This document shows positions 6,849 to 10,102 of a stretch of 10,102 nt of DNA, one piece after another (the first letter of the stretch is position 1; each line of letters begins with the position of its first letter). Position numbers and translations under genes: made by a program. The notes under the pieces were generated by a model. It was not told the origin of the DNA, did not search any database, and saw only the letters and a list, made by a program, of their open reading frames with translations. Source of the stretch: Jatrophihabitans sp035642535 (GTDB taxonomy: Bacteria; Actinomycetota; Actinomycetes; Mycobacteriales; Jatrophihabitantaceae); NCBI GenBank assembly GCA_035642535.1, contig DASQSE010000055.1:1-10102 (forward strand), read 5' to 3'.

Positions 6849-8194
6849 ATGCCGCCGTAGCCGATGATCAGGCCACCGACGGGCGGCGTGAATTGGTACG
6901 CCAGGCGCAGCCGACCTACGAATATGCCTTTGCGCTGCGCGGCGTCGTGCAGGACGTCGTCCGGCGGCGTCGCCGGCCCGGTGATGGTGATGTGCAGGCC
7001 GGTGTCCGAAGGCAGCGCCTGATAGCCCGCCGGCAGCAACTGCGTGAGAGCCTGCCACGCGTGCTTGTGACGAGTCCGATACGCGATTCGGGCGCGGCGC
7101 AGATGCCGATCGAGGTGCCCCTCGGCGATGAAGTGGGTGAGCGCGACCTCGATGACACCGGGCGGGCTCCAGTCGATTGCCTGTCGCACTGCGCGCAACG
7201 ACGGAATGAGTGATCCGGGAGCCACGAGAAAGCCGAGGCGAAGGCCCGGCGACAGAGATTTCGAGAACGTCCCGACGTAGATCACGCGGCCGCCGTTGTC
7301 GAGCAACTGCAGCGGTTCGAGCGGTCGACTCGTTCGACGGAACTCGGTGTCGTAGTCATCCTCGATGACGGCCGCATCGTGCTGCTCCGCCCACCGAAGT
7401 AGTTGATGCCGGCGGGCGCGGCTCATGACGACGCCGAGCGGGTACTGATGTGAGGGCGTGACATACACGGCGCGGGCCCGCACCGGAATCGCGTCGACGA
7501 CGATTCCCGCCGAGTCGACCGGTGCGCCTACGACGTTGAGGCCCTGCGCACGCAGGAGGTTGGAGACCGCGATGTAACCCGGCTCCTCGACGCAGACGAG
7601 ATCACCGGGCTGGAGAAGCACGCGCGCCGTCAGGTCGATCGCGTGACCGGACCCGCTGGTGACCATGAGTTGACCAGGGTCAGCGCTCACGCCTCGGGAT
7701 CGCATGAGCCAGCGGGCAAGAACCGCCCGTAGTTCGGGGCTGCCGGATGGGTCGCCGTAGTGCTGGTTTCCGCGGTCGGCGGCAAGTCGCACGCAACGCC
7801 GCCAAGCAGCGGTTGGGAACAGGCTTGCGTCAACAACGCCGGGGCGCATGTCGAATCGGGGACGGCCGGTCGGAGTGCCGTCGAACAGCCGGAGCTGCGC
7901 TATCCGAGGATGTGGCCGGAGCGCAGCCGCGCGGTTGGTGCGACCGTTACTCGCAGCGATGTCGGATACCACGCTGCCGCCGCCCGCTCGCCCCTCCAGA
8001 TACCCCTCGGCCCGCAGCCGCTCGTAGACGCCCGTCACTGTCGACCGGGACACGCCGAGCTCCGTCGCGATCACCCGCGTCGACACCAGGCGATCACCTG
8101 GCTTCAGCCGTTCCTCCGAGATCGCGTCGCGCAGCTGCGCGTAGAGCTGGCGCGTCAGGGTTTGGTCGCTGTCCGGGTCGATGAAGAGGGTCAC
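6782..8194 (-). CDS. MocR/PdxR-type transcriptional regulator (GntR wHTH plus class I aminotransferase domain)
   Basis: The protein has 470 residues, the usual size for the MocR subfamily. Residues about 10-78 are a GntR winged helix: LTRQLYAQLRDAI, KPGDRLVSTRVIATELGVSR and VYERLRAEGYLEGRAGGGS. A short linker leads to a fold-type I aminotransferase domain (about 115-465) with HYGDPSGSPELR (145-156), the EEPGY motif (203-207), IEDDYDTEFR (277-286) and GTFSKSLSPGLRLGF (308-322), where K312 is the predicted pyridoxal-phosphate lysine. In this family PLP or a PLP-amino acid adduct controls DNA binding; known targets are PLP biosynthesis (PdxR), GABA use (GabR) or taurine use (TauR). None of those target genes is adjacent, so the regulon is unknown and autoregulation is possible. 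The GTG start at 8194 precedes the canonical N-terminus, with only a weak GTGGGG upstream. The 3' end overlaps the + strand redox fusion by 67 bp. Confidence 0.93.
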   Translation of the reverse strand: MTLFIDPDSDQTLTRQLYAQLRDAISEERLKPGDRLVSTRVIATELGVSRSTVTGVYERLRAEGYLEGRAGGGSVVSDIAASNGRTNRAAALRPHPRIAQLRLFDGTPTGRPRFDMRPGVVDASLFPTAAWRRCVRLAADRGNQHYGDPSGSPELRAVLARWLMRSRGVSADPGQLMVTSGSGHAIDLTARVLLQPGDLVCVEEPGYIAVSNLLRAQGLNVVGAPVDSAGIVVDAIPVRARAVYVTPSHQYPLGVVMSRARRHQLLRWAEQHDAAVIEDDYDTEFRRTSRPLEPLQLLDNGGRVIYVGTFSKSLSPGLRLGFLVAPGSLIPSLRAVRQAIDWSPPGVIEVALTHFIAEGHLDRHLRRARIAYRTRHKHAWQALTQLLPAGYQALPSDTGLHITITGPATPPDDVLHDAAQRKGIFVGRLRLAYQFTPPVGGLIIGYGGIHEDQARTAIRVLVRDVLGASS

Positions 8195-8247
8195 GCGATC
8201 GCCCCACTTGGCTGGGTCGGAATCGACAAGCCTAGGCCTGTGCCACA

Positions 8248-8259
8248 GTCCATCTGGAC
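8248..8259 (-). promoter_or_regulatory. Inverted repeat, candidate operator upstream of the MocR regulator
   Basis: GTCCA-TC-TGGAC is a perfect 5-bp inverted repeat with a 2-bp spacer. It is centred about 60 bp upstream of the MocR start, in the 94-bp gap between the two - strand genes. Sites with TGGAC/TGGTC-like half-sites are common for MocR proteins, so autoregulation is plausible. No convincing -35/-10 pair could be assigned. Confidence 0.35.
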
Positions 8260-8283
8260 CCTAGCGTGCGAACCCGGCCCTGA

Positions 8284-8310
8284 GCCGGCTAGCCGGCCTC
8301 GCAGGCCTGC
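8284..8310. repeat. Two adjacent perfect palindromes at the 3' end of the ArsR-like gene
   Basis: GCCGGCTAGCCGGC (8284-8297) and GCAGGCCTGC (8301-8310) are each exact palindromes. The first covers the TAG stop codon of the ArsR-like gene. As RNA each could fold into a short GC-rich hairpin, and the first could add a weak termination or mRNA-end function. There is no U-tract, so this is not a clear intrinsic terminator; high GC makes short palindromes common. Confidence 0.35.
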
Positions 8311-9266
8311 CCGCTGTCGTGATCGAGCAAGGACTCTGCCAGCTCCGTCCGCGAGTACAGCACGCGCCGCCCGTCCCGATGCGCGGACACCAAACGAGTA
8401 CGCGTCAGCCACGCAAGGTGCGCGCTCACTGTCGCCGGTGCGAAGCCGAGTCGTGATGCCAGCGAGGTCGTTGTCCGCGGCACGCCGAGATTCATCAGAA
8501 TCGTTGCGCGAGAACGCCCGAGGAGGGCATTGAGCCAGTCGACGTCCTGGCGAGCCTCTTCCTCCCAGACCCGTACGGCGCCCGGCACCGGATAGCTCAC
8601 GACGACCGGTTCCTTCGAAACGACCAGGCCGGGCCAGCGGAAGACGGACGGTACGAAGCATGGTCCGACACCGGCCGGCCGAACGTATTCGTCCACGCCC
8701 GGCACGCGCGCGAGCAGTGACGAATCCCCGTGCATCACCAGGCCGGGATGCAACTCGCGCAGCACGAAGCCGTAGCCGTTCCTGCTCAACGACATGGCGC
8801 GGGCACCTAGATCAGCGTTGAGGAGAGCGTCGACGCGTTCCCAAACGGATGCCAGCACGGCGCACCAGTAGCTGCTGAGCGCGTCGGCCGTTCGCTCGGC
8901 CAGCTCCGCGGGTGTCATCCGACTCGCCGGGCTGTTCGGCACCCGTCGCCGTAACTCCTCGATGTCATCGGCAACCGTTGCCGTGTCCGTCTTCGCGATT
9001 CGCCAGATGCAATCCAGTGGCTCGCGCTGGGTGGTCGACGGGATGGGCGTGAGCATCCGCGGCAACCATGCTCGATCCGCAGTCAGATCAAGCAGCAGCC
9101 CGAGGTTGAACCGAACGACGGAGGGGAGGCGATTTCGTAGCTCTGCGTGTGGGGTGTGACGCCCTCGTGGCCGCAGCGCGTGCAAACTCGCGACCGTTTC
9201 CCAAACAGCGTCGGTCGCGAATCGGATCTTCATCACGTCGGACGCGGTCAGCTCGAGATAGATCAC
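8289..9266 (-). CDS. DUF5937-type ArsR-family winged-helix transcriptional regulator
   Basis: I choose the GTG at 9266, giving 325 residues. GGAGGG sits at 9271-9276, 4 nt before it, and the protein then begins with VIYLELTASDVMKIRFA, the usual beginning of DUF5937 regulators (beta strand, then ASDxxxxRFA, VWETVASLHAL and a HTPHAEL-like segment). The frame is open for 37 more codons upstream to a GTG at 9377, but that part does not look like the family. The N-terminal two thirds is a predicted helical ligand or dimerisation domain of unknown effector. Residues about 265-310 are an ArsR-like winged helix: TTTSLASRLGFAPATVSAHLAWLTRTRLV followed by the wing HRDGRRVLYSRTELAESLL. No metal-binding cysteine motif such as ELCVCDL is present, so metal sensing is unlikely. 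The target is unknown; the peptide transporter gene next door or its own promoter are possibilities. The gene lies 94 bp upstream of, and on the same strand as, the MocR gene. Confidence 0.88.
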   Translation of the reverse strand: MIYLELTASDVMKIRFATDAVWETVASLHALRPRGRHTPHAELRNRLPSVVRFNLGLLLDLTADRAWLPRMLTPIPSTTQREPLDCIWRIAKTDTATVADDIEELRRRVPNSPASRMTPAELAERTADALSSYWCAVLASVWERVDALLNADLGARAMSLSRNGYGFVLRELHPGLVMHGDSSLLARVPGVDEYVRPAGVGPCFVPSVFRWPGLVVSKEPVVVSYPVPGAVRVWEEEARQDVDWLNALLGRSRATILMNLGVPRTTTSLASRLGFAPATVSAHLAWLTRTRLVSAHRDGRRVLYSRTELAESLLDHDSGQACEAG

Positions 9267-9270
9267 CGCG

Positions 9271-9276
9271 CCCTCC
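9271..9276 (-). promoter_or_regulatory. Ribosome binding site that decides the start of the ArsR-like gene
   Basis: On the - strand the sequence reads GGAGGG, then CGCG, then GTG (9266-9264). It is a near-consensus Shine-Dalgarno at good spacing and supports the shorter 325-residue protein over the 362-residue extension. Confidence 0.75.
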
Positions 9277-9371
9277 AACGCGTCGCTGTCGCGCCCGGAT
9301 ACAACCGGCCGAACGCCAGCGTATGTGTCGAATGGATTACTCGACAGATCCAAGAACAACCTGTTTTGCCA

Positions 9372-9385
9372 GACCAAATGTGGTC
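9372..9385 (-). promoter_or_regulatory. Inverted repeat, candidate operator upstream of the ArsR-like gene
   Basis: GACCA-AATG-TGGTC is a perfect 5-bp inverted repeat with a 4-bp spacer. It is about 106 bp upstream of the chosen start in the 160-bp non-coding stretch between that gene and the terminator at 9427-9452. Its spacing suits a dimeric winged-helix regulator, so autoregulation is possible. If the longer N-terminus were real, the site would overlap the start codon region. No clear promoter boxes were identified around it. Confidence 0.35.
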
Positions 9386-9426
9386 ACGCAGCCAAGTTCG
9401 GCACCCGTCGGCCCGGCCGTGGCAGA

Positions 9427-9452
9427 CCCCCGGGAACGGTTGCTCCCGGGGG
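9427..9452 (-). terminator. GC-rich stem-loop terminator after the peptide-binding protein gene
   Basis: A perfect 9-bp stem (CCCCCGGGA / TCCCGGGGG) with an 8-nt loop lies 14 nt after the TAG stop of the - strand gene. No run of U follows on the - strand, which is common for terminators of high-GC actinobacteria. The hairpin also separates this gene from the ArsR-like gene, arguing that the two are separate transcripts. Confidence 0.75.
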
Positions 9453-9466
9453 CCCACTTGATCGGC

Positions 9467-10102
9467 CTAACTGGCCTTGATACCCCACTCCTGGATGTTC
9501 ACCGGCGGACCGGAGGACGTCGCGTTATCGCGAAGGTTCACGATGTTGTTGTACGCGGCCATGAACGTCGGCTTCTGGTAGAGCGGCAGCGAGTACGCGT
9601 CCGCCGTGATCAGCTTGTCGGCCTGGTTCATCTTGTCCTGGATGGTCTGCGAGTCAGTCGTCCGGAGGGCCTCGTCTATCAGCTTCTCGGCCGCCGGGTC
9701 GTTGTTGAACCCGTAGTCGCCACCGCCGTGCAGGGTGTAGATCTGCTGCGCGCCGCTCACTACGTACGGCGCGTTGACCCAGGCATAGACGATCATGTCG
9801 AAGTCGCCGGTGCCGAGCTCCCCCAGGTCGGGGGTCGTCTTCAGCGTGACGTCGATGCCCAGTTCCTTCAGCGTGCGCTGCGCGATCTGGCACTCGGTCA
9901 GCCGGTAGGCGTTGCCCTCGGAGTAGGTGCAGCGGAAGGCCACGTGCTTGCCGTCCGGCGCCATCAGGCTGCTGCCCACGCCCTTGTAGCCGGCGTCGGT
10001 CAGGATCTGCTTCGCCTTCGCGACGTCACCCGAACCCTGACCGGTGCTGGTCACGTTGTCCTGGTAGCCGTCCTGGCCCGGCACGTACATGTGGTTACCC
10101 AG
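9467..10102 (-). CDS. Peptide/nickel-type ABC transporter substrate-binding protein (family 5), C-terminal part
   Basis: The open frame reaches the right edge (LGNHMYVPGQDGYQDN at the edge), so the ATG at 10090 is internal and the N-terminus, including the lipoprotein signal, is outside the window. About 211 residues of an expected 550 or so are present. Features of the SBP_bac_5 (DppA/OppA) C-terminal lobe are KAKQILTDAGYK, the IAQRTLKELGIDVTLK segment, GDFDMIVYAW, YGFNNDPAAEKLIDEAL and the closing ITADAYSLPLYQKPTF. Such proteins are membrane-anchored on the outer face of actinobacteria and hand peptides or similar solutes to an ABC permease; the substrate cannot be told. Permease and ATPase genes are not visible downstream, where a terminator follows the stop, so they lie upstream off the right edge or elsewhere. 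Confidence 0.93.
   Translation of the reverse strand: MGNHMYVPGQDGYQDNVTSTGQGSGDVAKAKQILTDAGYKGVGSSLMAPDGKHVAFRCTYSEGNAYRLTECQIAQRTLKELGIDVTLKTTPDLGELGTGDFDMIVYAWVNAPYVVSGAQQIYTLHGGGDYGFNNDPAAEKLIDEALRTTDSQTIQDKMNQADKLITADAYSLPLYQKPTFMAAYNNIVNLRDNATSSGPPVNIQEWGIKAS

Noticed and set aside
9267..9377. 37-codon N-terminal extension of the ArsR-like regulator
   Set aside because: No good ribosome binding site at 9377, no family resemblance, and a strong RBS with canonical N-terminus exists at 9266.

Overview
The window looks like chromosomal DNA of a high-GC Gram-positive bacterium (Actinomycetota). The signs are strong G/C bias at third codon positions, frequent GTG starts, a MocR regulator, a DUF5937-type ArsR-like regulator, and a dipeptide/oligopeptide ABC-transporter binding protein typical of actinobacteria. 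I cannot place it at genus level. No rRNA, tRNA, CRISPR array, transposase or phage gene was seen.

Left part, + strand (about 1-6848): the 3' portion of a very large RTX-type (Gly/Asp-rich, predicted Ca2+-binding) protein that enters from the left edge. It is followed by a small stand-alone cyclic-nucleotide-binding domain protein and a 903-residue membrane electron-transfer fusion. The fusion joins a NapH/NosR-like membrane [4Fe-4S] module, a [2Fe-2S] ferredoxin-like domain with one unusual ligand position, and a NirB-like FAD/NAD(H) oxidoreductase. The last two genes overlap by 4 bp (GTGA). A strong Shine-Dalgarno sequence in the gap after the RTX gene has no ordinary start codon behind it, but does precede a short open frame whose stop overlaps the next start (ATGA). 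The layout suggests a transcribed and translationally coupled unit. My inference is a cyclic-nucleotide-controlled membrane redox device linked to a secreted Ca2+-binding protein. This is the most interesting part of the window and I do not recognise it as a named system.

Middle and right part, - strand: a MocR/PdxR-type regulator (GntR winged helix plus aminotransferase fold) whose 3' end overlaps the 3' end of the redox fusion by 67 bp. Upstream of it lies a DUF5937/ArsR-like winged-helix regulator, whose start I place at an internal GTG with a strong ribosome binding site. At the right edge is the C-terminal third of a family-5 peptide-binding protein of an ABC importer, followed by a GC-rich terminator hairpin. 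Two short inverted repeats upstream of the two regulators are candidate operators. These - strand genes look like ordinary accessory regulation and transport and have no visible functional tie to the + strand cluster.
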